DNA of 64,000 bases, from positions 3,906,001 through 3,970,000 of the forward strand of contig NZ_CP050831.1 in assembly GCF_012113595.1 (NCBI RefSeq), given 5' to 3'. Positions 9,146 through 18,400 of the stretch are shown here, one piece after another (positions within the stretch are counted from its first letter, which is position 1; the number at the start of each line of letters is the position of its first letter). This stretch comes from Bacteroides faecium (lineage in GTDB: Bacteria; Bacteroidota; Bacteroidia; Bacteroidales; Bacteroidaceae). The notes beneath the pieces were generated by a model that had not been told where the DNA came from, ran no database searches, and saw nothing but the letters and a program-made list of their open reading frames with translations. A program made the translations under genes and the position numbers.

Positions 9146-9865
9146 TTAGGGAAATTTCACTTCATATGTTTTTATTTTGCCATATAGGGTATTGACACGG
9201 ACTCTTAGCCCTTTCTTTCCTTCCATCTGTTCCTTGATTTTGTCCAGCTTGAAAGATACATATCCTTCGCCTAAAGTCTGAGGATAATCCCCTTCACTGT
9301 TGTGGCGGAATTCCAGATTGATAAACTCATCCTCTTCACTCTCCTCATCTGCGGTAGGAGCCGGGGTGAGATTATTGATAACCAGATTCAGGAAATGTTT
9401 CTTATCTTCGCTATGCGTACCATAATATTGGAATTCGATAGTCAGATATTTCTTATCCTTGTTAATCCACATATAAGTAGCGTTAATCTTATCGTCTCCG
9501 ATTTTCTCCTCATTGTTTTCTTCCTCATCCATAGTGACGATATCCTTGGTCAGGATTTCTTTTATCTGTTTTACCTGAACATTATAGTCATATCCACCTA
9601 CCGGCTCTTCCAGTTCGTTGAACATGACAAAGGCGCGCTGCCCATCCACAAAATCCGCGTTACTCCATCCTTGTCCGTTACTTGGATACATCTTTTTTCC
9701 ATCATCCAAGGTGAAATAAAAATCCTTGCTATCCTGGCTCATCATATTTATTGTACTGATAACCAGTAAGTCGGACGGACTGTCATCGTCGTCCAGGCAT
9801 GACTGGAAAATCGGCATTGTGGTCATAATAGCAAAGATAAAGGCAATGAATTTAAATTTCTTCAT
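9146..9865 (-). CDS. NigD-like lipoprotein
   Basis: 239 residues from the ATG at 9865, chosen because it puts the signal peptide (MKKFKFIAFIFAIM) at the N-terminus; a longer frame to 9931 adds an unlikely extension. The lipobox IFQSC is followed by LDDDD, a strong surface-export signal in Bacteroides. The rest matches the NigD-like family: an N-terminal OB-like strand domain with TLDDGKKMYPSN, and a C-terminal domain ending LRVRVNTLYG. NigD was named from a bacteriocin locus in Prevotella nigrescens, but most members have no known function. Divergent from the sigma gene that follows. Confidence 0.82.
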   Translation of the reverse strand: MKKFKFIAFIFAIMTTMPIFQSCLDDDDSPSDLLVISTINMMSQDSKDFYFTLDDGKKMYPSNGQGWSNADFVDGQRAFVMFNELEEPVGGYDYNVQVKQIKEILTKDIVTMDEEENNEEKIGDDKINATYMWINKDKKYLTIEFQYYGTHSEDKKHFLNLVINNLTPAPTADEESEEDEFINLEFRHNSEGDYPQTLGEGYVSFKLDKIKEQMEGKKGLRVRVNTLYGKIKTYEVKFP

Positions 9866-9976
9866 ATATAAACTAGGTTTTAGATTGATTAATATTATTG
9901 CTTTGTATTCAGAAAATGCACGGGAACCCAAAATATTGCATCTGCATCTGTTAAAGAAACAAAAGTGGCAAAAGAG

Positions 9977-10007
9977 TTGTTCTCTCTATGCAGTATTTCT
10001 ATCTTTG
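9977..10007 (+). promoter_or_regulatory. Promoter of the ECF sigma gene at 10029
   Basis: TTG at 9977-9979 and TATCTTTG at 10000-10007, 20 bp apart, 21 bp before the start codon. The housekeeping-type promoter implies the sigma gene is not only self-controlled. Confidence 0.7.
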
Positions 10008-10028
10008 CTGCATTTATAAGGTAAACAC

Positions 10029-10589
10029 GTGTATAAGCGAATGGAAGAATTTGAGTTGTCGGAACAATGCAGGCAAGGAAAGAACCGGGCCCGCAAGGAA
10101 CTGTATGAGCAGTATGCGGGGCGTATGCTTGGCATCTGTCTACGCTATACCGGCGACCGTGATACGGCCCAGGACCTGCTTCACGACAGTTTTATAAAGA
10201 TATTCGACTCTTTCGACAAATTCACCTGGCGGGGTGAAGGCTCCCTGCGGGCTTGGATGGAGCGGGTGGTGGTCAATACCGCTTTGCAGTATCTCCGGAA
10301 GAATGATGTAATCAATCAGGCAGCGTCATTGGAAGAGTTGCCCGAAGAATATGAAGAGCCGGATGCTTCCGATGTGGAAGCGATACCACAAAAGGTGTTG
10401 ATGCAGTTTATTGAAGAACTGCCGGCGGGGTATCGCACAGTGTTCAACCTTTATACGTTCGAGGACAAATCACACAAAGAAATCGCTCAGGTATTAGGTA
10501 TTAATGAGAAATCTTCGGCTTCGCAACTGTTTCGCGCGAAGACGGTATTGGCAAAAAGAGTAAAAGAATGGATAATGAATAATGGATAG
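10029..10589 (+). CDS. ECF-type RNA polymerase sigma factor
   Basis: 186 residues (182 if the second ATG at 10041 is used, which gives a more usual leader). Region 2 runs from about residue 25 to 95 (LYEQYAGRMLGICLRYTG, then AQDLLHDSFIKIFDSFDKF), region 4 from about 130 to 180 (LPAGYRTVFNLYTFEDKSHK, EIAQVLGINEKSSASQLFRA). No extra domains. The next gene starts 6 bp downstream and encodes a protein with the layout of an anti-sigma factor, so the pair is a sigma/anti-sigma unit of the kind common in Bacteroidetes. Confidence 0.93.
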   Translation: MYKRMEEFELSEQCRQGKNRARKELYEQYAGRMLGICLRYTGDRDTAQDLLHDSFIKIFDSFDKFTWRGEGSLRAWMERVVVNTALQYLRKNDVINQAASLEELPEEYEEPDASDVEAIPQKVLMQFIEELPAGYRTVFNLYTFEDKSHKEIAQVLGINEKSSASQLFRAKTVLAKRVKEWIMNNG

Positions 10590-10595
10590 ATAGAG

Positions 10596-11861
10596 ATGGA
10601 AGAGAAAGAATTGTGGATGAATAAGTTGAAGGAGAAGCTTGCGGATTATTCCGAGCCGACACCTGCTTCCGGTTGGGAACAACTGGAGAAAGAGCTTATG
10701 CCCCCTGTGGAGAGGAAGATATATCCTTATCGAAAATGGATGATGGCGGCTGCGGCTGTTATATTGCTAGCTGTCGTTTCGTCAGTAAGCCTGTATTTCC
10801 TGGGTACACCTGCGGCGGATGAAATGCGTCATATACAAACACCGACATTGGCTTCTACGCCCGATGCTTTGCCGGGCGTGCAACAACCGGACATGCAAGG
10901 CACTTCCGTCGAACCTGTTCTGCGACCTGTTACTCGTGAAGACCGATTGGCGAAAGCAGACCGGAATGTCCCGGAACATAAAACACAGGTAGATGATGAA
11001 CCTATAGTGAAAGACAAACCGGAATCTGTAATTGAAGAAAACGAACCCGGAAAAGCCGTAGATGAGGTAAAACCGACCGAAGAAACAAATGCCGGTCAAA
11101 CTCAAACTCAAGCGAAAGATACGGAACGACCGACAGCGAGCAACAGACCGCGACGTCCTTCCAGTAAAGATAAATATCATATTCCGACCGAGAAAGCATC
11201 TTCCCGGAAAGGTACTTGGTCGATGGGACTGGGAGTCGGGAATTCGGGTGGTGCTTCTTCAGAAGTAGGTTCGGGTGTATATCCTTCTCGCGTCAGCATG
11301 CTTTCTGTTTCAAATGGCTTGTTGCAGATTCCTAATGACCAAACTGTAGTCTTTGAGGACGGAGTACCTTACTTGCGCCAGGCAAAACAGGTAGTCGATA
11401 TCGAACATCATCAACCTATCTCTTTCGGATTATCCGTTCGTAAAGCTCTAGGCAGAGGTTTTTCCCTGGAGTCAGGTTTGACTTATACGTTACTTTCCTC
11501 GGATGCCAAACTGGCAGATGCTGACCAGAAGATAGAGCAGAAACTCCACTATATCGGTATTCCGTTGCGTGCCAACTGGAACTTCCTTGATAAGAAACTC
11601 GTAACTCTTTATGTGTCCGGTGGCGGTATGGTTGAGAAATGTGTCTATGGAAAGCTCGGCTCTGAAAAGGAGACAGTGAAACCTCTCCAATTCTCAGTAT
11701 CCGGTGCGGTAGGTGCGCAGTTGAATGCAACGAAGCGTGTCGGTATCTATGTAGAGCCGGGTGTAGCTTATTACTTTGATGACGGTTCGGATACACAGAC
11801 CATCCGTAAAGAGAATCCGTTCAACTTCAATATACAGGCAGGTATTCGTTTGACTTATTAG
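10596..11861 (+). CDS. Anti-sigma-like membrane protein with C-terminal beta-barrel domain
   Basis: 421 residues. Residues 1-47 are a charged cytoplasmic segment (MEEKELWMNKLKEKLADYSE), 48-69 one membrane helix (MMAAAAVILLAVVSSVSLYF), 75-200 a low-complexity linker rich in Pro, Glu, Lys and Thr, and 205-421 an outer-membrane beta-barrel-type domain (SMGLGVGNSGGASSEVGSGV, FSLESGLTYTLL, LHYIGIPLRANW, ending IQAGIRLTY). This is the pattern of Bacteroidetes proteins encoded just after ECF sigma genes. I infer that the N-terminus holds the sigma factor and that the barrel or its folding state is the sensed signal. Confidence 0.8.
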   Translation: MEEKELWMNKLKEKLADYSEPTPASGWEQLEKELMPPVERKIYPYRKWMMAAAAVILLAVVSSVSLYFLGTPAADEMRHIQTPTLASTPDALPGVQQPDMQGTSVEPVLRPVTREDRLAKADRNVPEHKTQVDDEPIVKDKPESVIEENEPGKAVDEVKPTEETNAGQTQTQAKDTERPTASNRPRRPSSKDKYHIPTEKASSRKGTWSMGLGVGNSGGASSEVGSGVYPSRVSMLSVSNGLLQIPNDQTVVFEDGVPYLRQAKQVVDIEHHQPISFGLSVRKALGRGFSLESGLTYTLLSSDAKLADADQKIEQKLHYIGIPLRANWNFLDKKLVTLYVSGGGMVEKCVYGKLGSEKETVKPLQFSVSGAVGAQLNATKRVGIYVEPGVAYYFDDGSDTQTIRKENPFNFNIQAGIRLTY

Positions 11862-11889
11862 TGTACAACCTGTTTTTATCTCTATATAC

Positions 11890-11941
11890 CTCTAAAAGCG
11901 ATATTTTATCACCAAGGATAGAATATCGCTTTTAGAGTTTT
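11890..11941 (+). terminator. Terminator after the anti-sigma/barrel gene
   Basis: A perfect 15-bp inverted repeat, CTCTAAAAGCGATAT at 11890-11904 and its complement at 11923-11937, followed by tttttat. It separates this operon from the next sigma gene. Confidence 0.82.
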
Positions 11942-12021
11942 TATGCAGAAACCTTTCCGAAAAATCGGATAATTGAGAAAATATTAATAATATTGTCACC
12001 AGTTTCAGACCAACAGTAACA

Positions 12022-12029
12022 TACCTTTG
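12022..12029 (+). promoter_or_regulatory. -7 box of the sigma gene at 12047
   Basis: TACCTTTG matches the sigma-ABfr -7 consensus 17 bp before the start codon. I see no -33 TTTG at the right distance. Confidence 0.5.
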
Positions 12030-12046
12030 TCACAAAACTCTAAAAT

Positions 12047-12643
12047 ATGATTGACTCTACTGCTGAAAAACTTTTATTAATCAAGTTAAAGGAAGGTTCT
12101 TTTCAGGCATTTGAAAAGTTATATACGATGTATAGTGGCAAACTGTACAATTTCATTATGCGGCTTTCTTCCGGCAATCAATATATGGCTGAAGAAGTGG
12201 TGCAATCCACTTTCATTCGTATATGGGAAGTACGTGAGAAAGTCGATTCCGACGCTTCATTTATTTCTTTTCTCTGTACGATAGCCAAAAACTTACTGAT
12301 GAATATGTATCAGCGTCAGACTGTTGAATATGTTTACAATGAATATCTGCTAAAAAGTGGGGTAGACCGTGATTCGCAGACAGAAGATGCTATCGACCTT
12401 CGTTTTTTGAACGACTATATCGACTCATTGGCAGAGGAATTGCCTGCACAGCGAAAGAAAATCTTTATCCTAAGCAAGCGTCAGAACTATACGAATAAGG
12501 AAATTGCCGAGATGATGGGGATTTCCGAAAGCACGGTCGCCACACAATTATCTTTGGCTGTGAAGTTTATGCGTGAACAGTTGATGAAGCATTACGATAA
12601 GGTAATTGCGCTTCTGCTCGCCTTCTTTGTTAATGAAATGTAA
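12047..12643 (+). CDS. ECF sigma-70 factor (Bacteroides FecI-like)
   Basis: 198 residues. Region 2 spans about 20-90 (KLYTMYSGKLYNFIMRLSSG, AEEVVQSTFIRIWEVREKV), region 4 about 130-185 (LPAQRKKIFILSKRQNYTNK, EIAEMMGISESTVATQLSLA). The FecR anti-sigma gene follows 63 bp later, and an STN-domain SusC lies beyond, which is the normal set for trans-envelope signalling: ligand binding to SusC, contact of STN with FecR, release of sigma, transcription of the susC operon. Confidence 0.93.
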   Translation: MIDSTAEKLLLIKLKEGSFQAFEKLYTMYSGKLYNFIMRLSSGNQYMAEEVVQSTFIRIWEVREKVDSDASFISFLCTIAKNLLMNMYQRQTVEYVYNEYLLKSGVDRDSQTEDAIDLRFLNDYIDSLAEELPAQRKKIFILSKRQNYTNKEIAEMMGISESTVATQLSLAVKFMREQLMKHYDKVIALLLAFFVNEM

Positions 12644-12706
12644 TTGTAATACACGTTTTTGGATAGTAGATAGGATGAAAATGTATACCTGTAAATAAGT
12701 AAGAAG

Positions 12707-13669
12707 ATGGATAAAATATATTATAAAGAGCTGATTGAGAAATATTTCGAAGGAAATATAACGGATGCTGAGATTAAGGAGCTTTCCGATTGGATAAAGA
12801 ATGACCGCCGCTTACAAAGCTGGTGGGAAGAGGAGTTTTCCAAATCGGATGCCGACATCAATCCGGTATTGCGTGACAAACTATTCGCCCGAATCAAAGA
12901 AGAAACACAAGAGAAAGAGAAACCAAGAATCATCCGTATGAATCCTTGGAAATGGGCTGCCGCCATCCTTTTGCCTATAACTATCGCCTTCTTCACCTAT
13001 TATCTTATAGATTTTTCTCAAACACAGGGTGCTCCCTTTATAGTAAAAGCCGATAAAGGAGACAAAGCAACTATCGAACTGCCGGACGGAACGAATGTCG
13101 TTCTCAATTCAGCTTCACAATTAAGCTACCTGAATAACTTCGGAGAAAAAGTGCGTCGTGTGCAACTGAATGGTGAAGCTTATTTCAAAGTAGCCCATGA
13201 TGAAAAGCATGCCTTTATTGTGCAAGTTGGCGATTTGGAAGTGAAAGTACTCGGTACTTCTTTCAATGTATCAGCCTATGGAGACGCCAAAGACGTGACA
13301 GTCGTTCTTTTGGAAGGAAAAGTGGGAGTCTATGCGCAGAAAACGTCGCATATCATGAAGCCCGGCGACAAAATAGAATATAATAAAGCCACCCATAAGA
13401 TAACAGCCACTCAAGTGCACCCAAATGACTACATTGAATGGACGAAAGGAAATATCTATTTCGAGAAAGAATCTTTGGAGAATATAATGAAAACTCTTTC
13501 ACGTATTTATGACGTGGAGATTCGCTTCGATTCCAATAAACTGCCTAATGAATATTTCACCGGAACCATACCGGGTGGTGGTATACAGAATGCATTGAAT
13601 ATCCTGATGCTTACTTCACCTTTCTATTATGAAATGGACGGTTCAGTGATTGTCTTGAAGGAAAAATAA
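12707..13669 (+). CDS. FecR-family anti-sigma factor
   Basis: 320 residues. Cytoplasmic sigma-binding segment 1-82, one membrane helix at about 84-103 (WAAAILLPITIAFFTYYLI), FecR domain about 110-215 (KADKGDKATIELPDGTNVVL, GEAYFKVAHDEKHAFIVQ) and a C-terminal DUF4974/STN-like domain about 240-318 (NIYFEKESLENIMKTLSRIY). It should hold the sigma factor at 12047 until the STN domain of the SusC at 15476 signals. The SusC gene is not next to it: an unrelated AAA gene lies between. Confidence 0.94.
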   Translation: MDKIYYKELIEKYFEGNITDAEIKELSDWIKNDRRLQSWWEEEFSKSDADINPVLRDKLFARIKEETQEKEKPRIIRMNPWKWAAAILLPITIAFFTYYLIDFSQTQGAPFIVKADKGDKATIELPDGTNVVLNSASQLSYLNNFGEKVRRVQLNGEAYFKVAHDEKHAFIVQVGDLEVKVLGTSFNVSAYGDAKDVTVVLLEGKVGVYAQKTSHIMKPGDKIEYNKATHKITATQVHPNDYIEWTKGNIYFEKESLENIMKTLSRIYDVEIRFDSNKLPNEYFTGTIPGGGIQNALNILMLTSPFYYEMDGSVIVLKEK

Positions 13670-13690
13670 GTGGAACTTTCATAGAGTATC

Positions 13691-13722
13691 TTTGTTTATT
13701 CATCGAATAACATCTATATTTG
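13691..13722 (+). promoter_or_regulatory. Promoter of the AAA/DUF1703 gene
   Basis: TTTG at 13691-13694 and TATATTTG at 13715-13722 with a 20-bp spacer, 24 bp before the ATG. The first TTTG is itself part of TATCTTTG (13687-13694). This gives the inserted gene its own housekeeping promoter. Confidence 0.75.
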
Positions 13723-13745
13723 TGGTACACTAATTTGAAGATGCA

Positions 13746-15305
13746 ATGAATACATTGGAGCGTAAATTGCCGATAGGGATACAAACGTTTGAAAAGATGC
13801 GTGCAGAGGGGTGTTTGTATGTGGATAAAACAACCATTATATATCAGATAGCAGCTACTAAAGTGCCCTATTTCCTTAGTCGTCCCCGTCGTTTTGGCAA
13901 AAGTCTGCTAATTTCTACTTTTGAAGCCTACTTTCAAGGCCGTAAAGACCTTTTTGAAGGCCTGGCAATTGAAAAGTTAGAGACAAAGTGGGAGCAATAC
14001 CCAGTTCTGCATCTTGATTTGAATGCGAAGAAATATGAGACGGTGGCAGATTTGGTTGCCATGCTAAACCAATATTTAGAGAAATGGGAAGCCATCTATG
14101 GTGACGAGAAAAAAGACCGCAGCCCTGAAGAACGTTTTAGTTATGTCATTGAGCAAGCCTGCCTGAAAACAGGAAAAGGAGTTGTGGTATTGGTTGATGA
14201 GTATGATAAACCATTGCTGCAAGCTCTTTTGGACGAGAACCTGTTGGATGAATACCGTCGTATTCTGAAAGCCTTTTATGGTGTGCTGAAAAGTTCCGAC
14301 CGCTATCTTCGGTTTATATTCTTGACAGGAGTCACTAAATTTGCCCAAGTAAGTGTGTTCAGTGATTTGAATCAACTGAATGATATTAGCATGAAGATTC
14401 CATACGCCAATATCTGTGGTATTACTAAAAAAGAATTAGTATCGACATTTACTCCCGAGTTGGAGCGGTTGGCAGAAGTGCAGGAGATGTCCTTTGAAGA
14501 TACAGTCGATAAAATGACAGCGATGTACGATGGCTATCACTTTACATACAGCGAAGAAGGACTATTTAATCCCTTCAGTGTACTCAATGTTTTTGATGGA
14601 TTAATGTTTGATAATTACTGGTTCCAGACCGGTACTCCTACCTATCTTGTAGACCTGTTGAAGCAAAGTGACTATGACTTGCGTTTGCTGATAGATGGCT
14701 TGGAAGTAGGAAGTTCCGGATTTGCCGAATACCGTGCAGAGACAAAGAATCCCCTTCCGATGATCTACCAAAGTGGCTATCTGACTATTAAAAACTTTGA
14801 TAAATCATTGAATCTATATACGCTAGGTTTTCCGAATGATGAGGTGAAATATGGTTTTCTTAAATTCTTGATACCCTATTATACTCCCATCTCTTCCGAT
14901 GAAACAGATTTTAATGCTGTTAAGTTTGTCCGCGAACTTCAATCGGGCGATGTTCATTCTTTTATGGAACGTATGAAATCATTCTTTGCCGACATTCCCT
15001 ATGAATTGAATACAAAGACCGAACGTCATTATCAGGTTATCTTTTATCTCGTCTTTAAGTTGATGGGACAATATGTAGATGCAGAAGTCCGTAGCGCAAA
15101 AGGTCGTGCCGATGCCGTGGTGAAAACGAAAGACCGTATTTATGTTTTTGAGTTTAAACTGGAAGGAACAGTAGACGAAGCTCTGAGGCAAATAGATGAA
15201 AAAGGTTATTTGTTACCTTACCGTACAGACGGGCGTGAGCTAGTAAAAGTCGGTGTCTCCTTTAATGCAGAAGAACGTAATATTGGTGAATACAAAGTAA
15301 TATAA
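13746..15305 (+). CDS. AAA-ATPase-like / DUF1703 PD-(D/E)XK protein
   Basis: 519 residues. N-terminal AAA-ATPase_like domain (Pfam PF09820 type): LPIGIQTFEKMRAEGCLYVD, Walker A in SRPRRFGKSLL, Walker B VVVLVDEYDKP. C-terminal nuclease-like domain (DUF1703, PDDEXK_9): GRADAVVKTKDRIYVFEFKL supplies the Asp and the ExK of the PD-(D/E)XK core. The family is heavily duplicated in Bacteroidetes and has no settled function; defence, genome maintenance and selfish spread have all been possible readings. It sits between fecR and the susC that FecR should control, with its own promoter and terminator. A paralogue is at 48988-50553. Confidence 0.9.
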   Translation: MNTLERKLPIGIQTFEKMRAEGCLYVDKTTIIYQIAATKVPYFLSRPRRFGKSLLISTFEAYFQGRKDLFEGLAIEKLETKWEQYPVLHLDLNAKKYETVADLVAMLNQYLEKWEAIYGDEKKDRSPEERFSYVIEQACLKTGKGVVVLVDEYDKPLLQALLDENLLDEYRRILKAFYGVLKSSDRYLRFIFLTGVTKFAQVSVFSDLNQLNDISMKIPYANICGITKKELVSTFTPELERLAEVQEMSFEDTVDKMTAMYDGYHFTYSEEGLFNPFSVLNVFDGLMFDNYWFQTGTPTYLVDLLKQSDYDLRLLIDGLEVGSSGFAEYRAETKNPLPMIYQSGYLTIKNFDKSLNLYTLGFPNDEVKYGFLKFLIPYYTPISSDETDFNAVKFVRELQSGDVHSFMERMKSFFADIPYELNTKTERHYQVIFYLVFKLMGQYVDAEVRSAKGRADAVVKTKDRIYVFEFKLEGTVDEALRQIDEKGYLLPYRTDGRELVKVGVSFNAEERNIGEYKVI

Positions 15306-15332
15306 TCGTTTATTGAGTAAAACATAGAATAG

Positions 15333-15371
15333 AGCCATTCCGGAGCCCGCTTCTTTGGAATGGCTTTTTTA
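15333..15371 (+). terminator. Terminator after the AAA/DUF1703 gene
   Basis: AGCCATTCC (15333-15341) and GGAATGGCT (15357-15365) form a perfect stem followed by TTTTTAT. It isolates the AAA gene from susC downstream. Confidence 0.85.
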
Positions 15372-15475
15372 TTCTCTAATTTGAATAAGTTAACGAGAGT
15401 TAAAGTCTGATAGGCGCTTGGACGGGAGGATATAGCAGTCTGTATACCTATCAAACAACTTAAAAGTTTTGATAT

Positions 15476-18400
15476 ATGGAAAACAGAAAAACCTTTGTGA
15501 AACTCCCTCAAACCCATACTGAGGGAAGTAAGAACTGGAGAACACTACGGGCTATATGCCTGCTGTTGTTTTTAAGCATCTCTTTTGTCGCTTATTCCCA
15601 GATAACGGTGAATGTGAAAGACATTTCTTTAAGAGCCTCTTTAAAGAAAATCGAGCAAGTAAGTAATTACAAATTTTTCTACAGTGAAAGTCTTCCTGAA
15701 TTAAATCAGAAAATATCGCTGAATGTTCAAAATGCGACAATCGCCCAAACGATGGAACAACTTCTGGGCAGAATGGAACTGACCTATAAAAAAGAACAAG
15801 ACAATGTGATTGTATTGATTCGTAAAGCTCAGGACAAGTCAGTAGCCAAAAAAGTAACAGGCACCGTTGTAGATGAAAAGGGAGAACCTATTATCGGAGC
15901 AAGCATTGTGGTCAAAGGTGAGTCACATGGGACGATAACAGATTTCGATGGAAAATTCACATTGGCAGATGTGCCGGAAAAAGGTATATTGACAATCTCC
16001 TATATAGGATATAAGACAGTCGATCTACCTGTGGGCGGTCAGACATTAGTGAAAGTCGTACTTCAGGAAGATAGCAAAATGATTGATGAAGTCGTCGTTG
16101 TCGGCTACGGAGTACAGTCACAAAAACTGGTGACAACTTCCATCAGTAAAGTAAAGATGGAGAATATAGACCAAGGTAATGACTATAACCCGATAAAAAT
16201 GCTGCAAGGACGTGTGGCAGGTGTGAATATATCCTCAGCTTCCGGCACTCCGGGCGAAAGCCCCAATGTAACCGTTCGCGGCATCGGCTCCGTCAGTGGA
16301 GGAAGTTCGCCGCTTTATGTTGTTGACGGTATCCCGAGTGAAAAATATCCCAACCTGAATCCGAATGACATTGAAAGTATGGAAGTCTTGAAAGACGCTT
16401 CCGCCGCTGCCATCTATGGTTCGCGTGCCAATGCCGGAGTCGTGTTGATAACCACTAAATCAGGTCAGCAAGGCAAGACAAAGATAGAAGTGTCCGGCCG
16501 CTACGGATTTGCCTACCTTGCCAATGACATTGAAATGGCCAATTCGACAGAATATATGAACACTATGCAAGCCGCCATCGACAATTACAATGTACAGATG
16601 GGAGCTAACCTTCAACTGTATATTCCTTCCCACATTCAGGAAACCAACTGGGTGAAAGAAATATCAAGAAAAAACTCAAAGACAGGTACCGGCTCCATCA
16701 GCATCTCCGGTGGAAATGAAAAGACCACCTTTTTCGCCTCTTTGGGAGCCAACACGCAGGAAGGATATTTGAATAAAAGCAGCTATGACCAATATAATAT
16801 GCGCGCAAAGTTCACCCATAAGATCAATAACATCTTCAAACTGAATATGAACTTGGCAGGTTCCGTCAGCCGTTCAGACCTGTTGGAAGAAACAAGTACC
16901 AGTCTGAAAGTGCTGCGTACGGCACGTGAAGAACAACCTTGGTATTCACCCTACAAAGAAGACGGAACATCCTACAAAGTGAATGGAACGGATATTCTGC
17001 GCCACAATCCCGTAATGCTGATAAACGAAGAAGACTGGGTAGCCAAGAAATATCAACTATCCGGCGTGTTCAGCATAGACGTCACCCCCTTCAAAGGATT
17101 CAAATACACACCGACAGTAAGTGTATATGGCATTTTGGATAACACCTCTAAGAAACTGTCGGACAAACATGACGCCCGCAAAAACAGCAGCGGTTGGGGA
17201 GCATTGGCGGAACAAAAAGACCAGAGCTTCCGCTATGTGATAGACAATATATTCTCTTACAACAATGAATGGAACAAACTGATCTATTCCGTCATGTTGG
17301 GACACTCGTTTGAAAAATACACTTATGAGCAATTCGGCGCAAAGAGTGACAACTACGCCAACGGCGCATTTCCTTCCTCAAACTTTGATTTAATCAATGC
17401 AGGCCCCAATATTTATGCCGGAAACATCAGCTATACCTCTTACGCTTTAGAATCCTATTTCGGACGAATCGCTTTGAACTGGGACAACAAATATATACTG
17501 AATACCTCATTGCGTAGTGACGGCTCTTCCCGTTTTGCAAAGAACAAGAGATACGGTTATTTCCCCTCTGCTTCTTTTGCGTGGCGGGCATCCAATGAAG
17601 GATTCTTCCCGAAAAACAAATACGTCAATGACGCCAAGTTAAGACTAAGCTGGGGTATGACAGGAAGCATGGCAGGAGTGAGCAATTATGCTCCGCTGTC
17701 ACTTATCAGTGCGGGCGGCGCTTCCTACAATGGTTCCGCCGGATTCCAGATTTCGCAAGATGCCCGTGCCTTGACTTGGGAGAAAGCCAGTCAGTTCAAT
17801 CTTGGATTTGATATAGAGATGTTTCAGTCTCGTTTGACTTTGAACGTAGATATGTTCTATCAAAAGACCACCGACCTGCTGTTCAAAAAACCGGTCAATG
17901 CGACCACCGGATATACCACCTTGCAGTCCAATATCGGTTCATTGGAGAATAAAGGACTCGAATTGGCTTTGAACGGCAAAATTCTTACCGGAAAGTTCAA
18001 ATGGGATTTGGGCGGAAACATCTCTTTCGTGAAGAACAAACTGCTTTCCCTCATCGAAGGAAATGATATGTATATAGTTCCCAGTAGCGGAAGTAACCTC
18101 TTGGGCGGTTCGATGCACGCGTTGATTAACGGACAGCCTATCAGTACATTCTATATGCTAAAGATGGAAGGTATCTACCAGCGTGATGACGAAGTGCCTG
18201 CGAAACTGTATGCTAAAGGGGTGCGTGCCGGCGACGTGAAATATTTCGATTACAACGAAGACGGAGACATTTCCGATGCCGACCGAATGAATGTAGGAAA
18301 AGCTATTCCTGACTTTTATGGAGGTATCACTTCCAATTTCTCCTACAAAGGTTTTGACCTGTCTCTGTTCGGGCAATTCTCCGTAGGCGGCAAAGTAATG

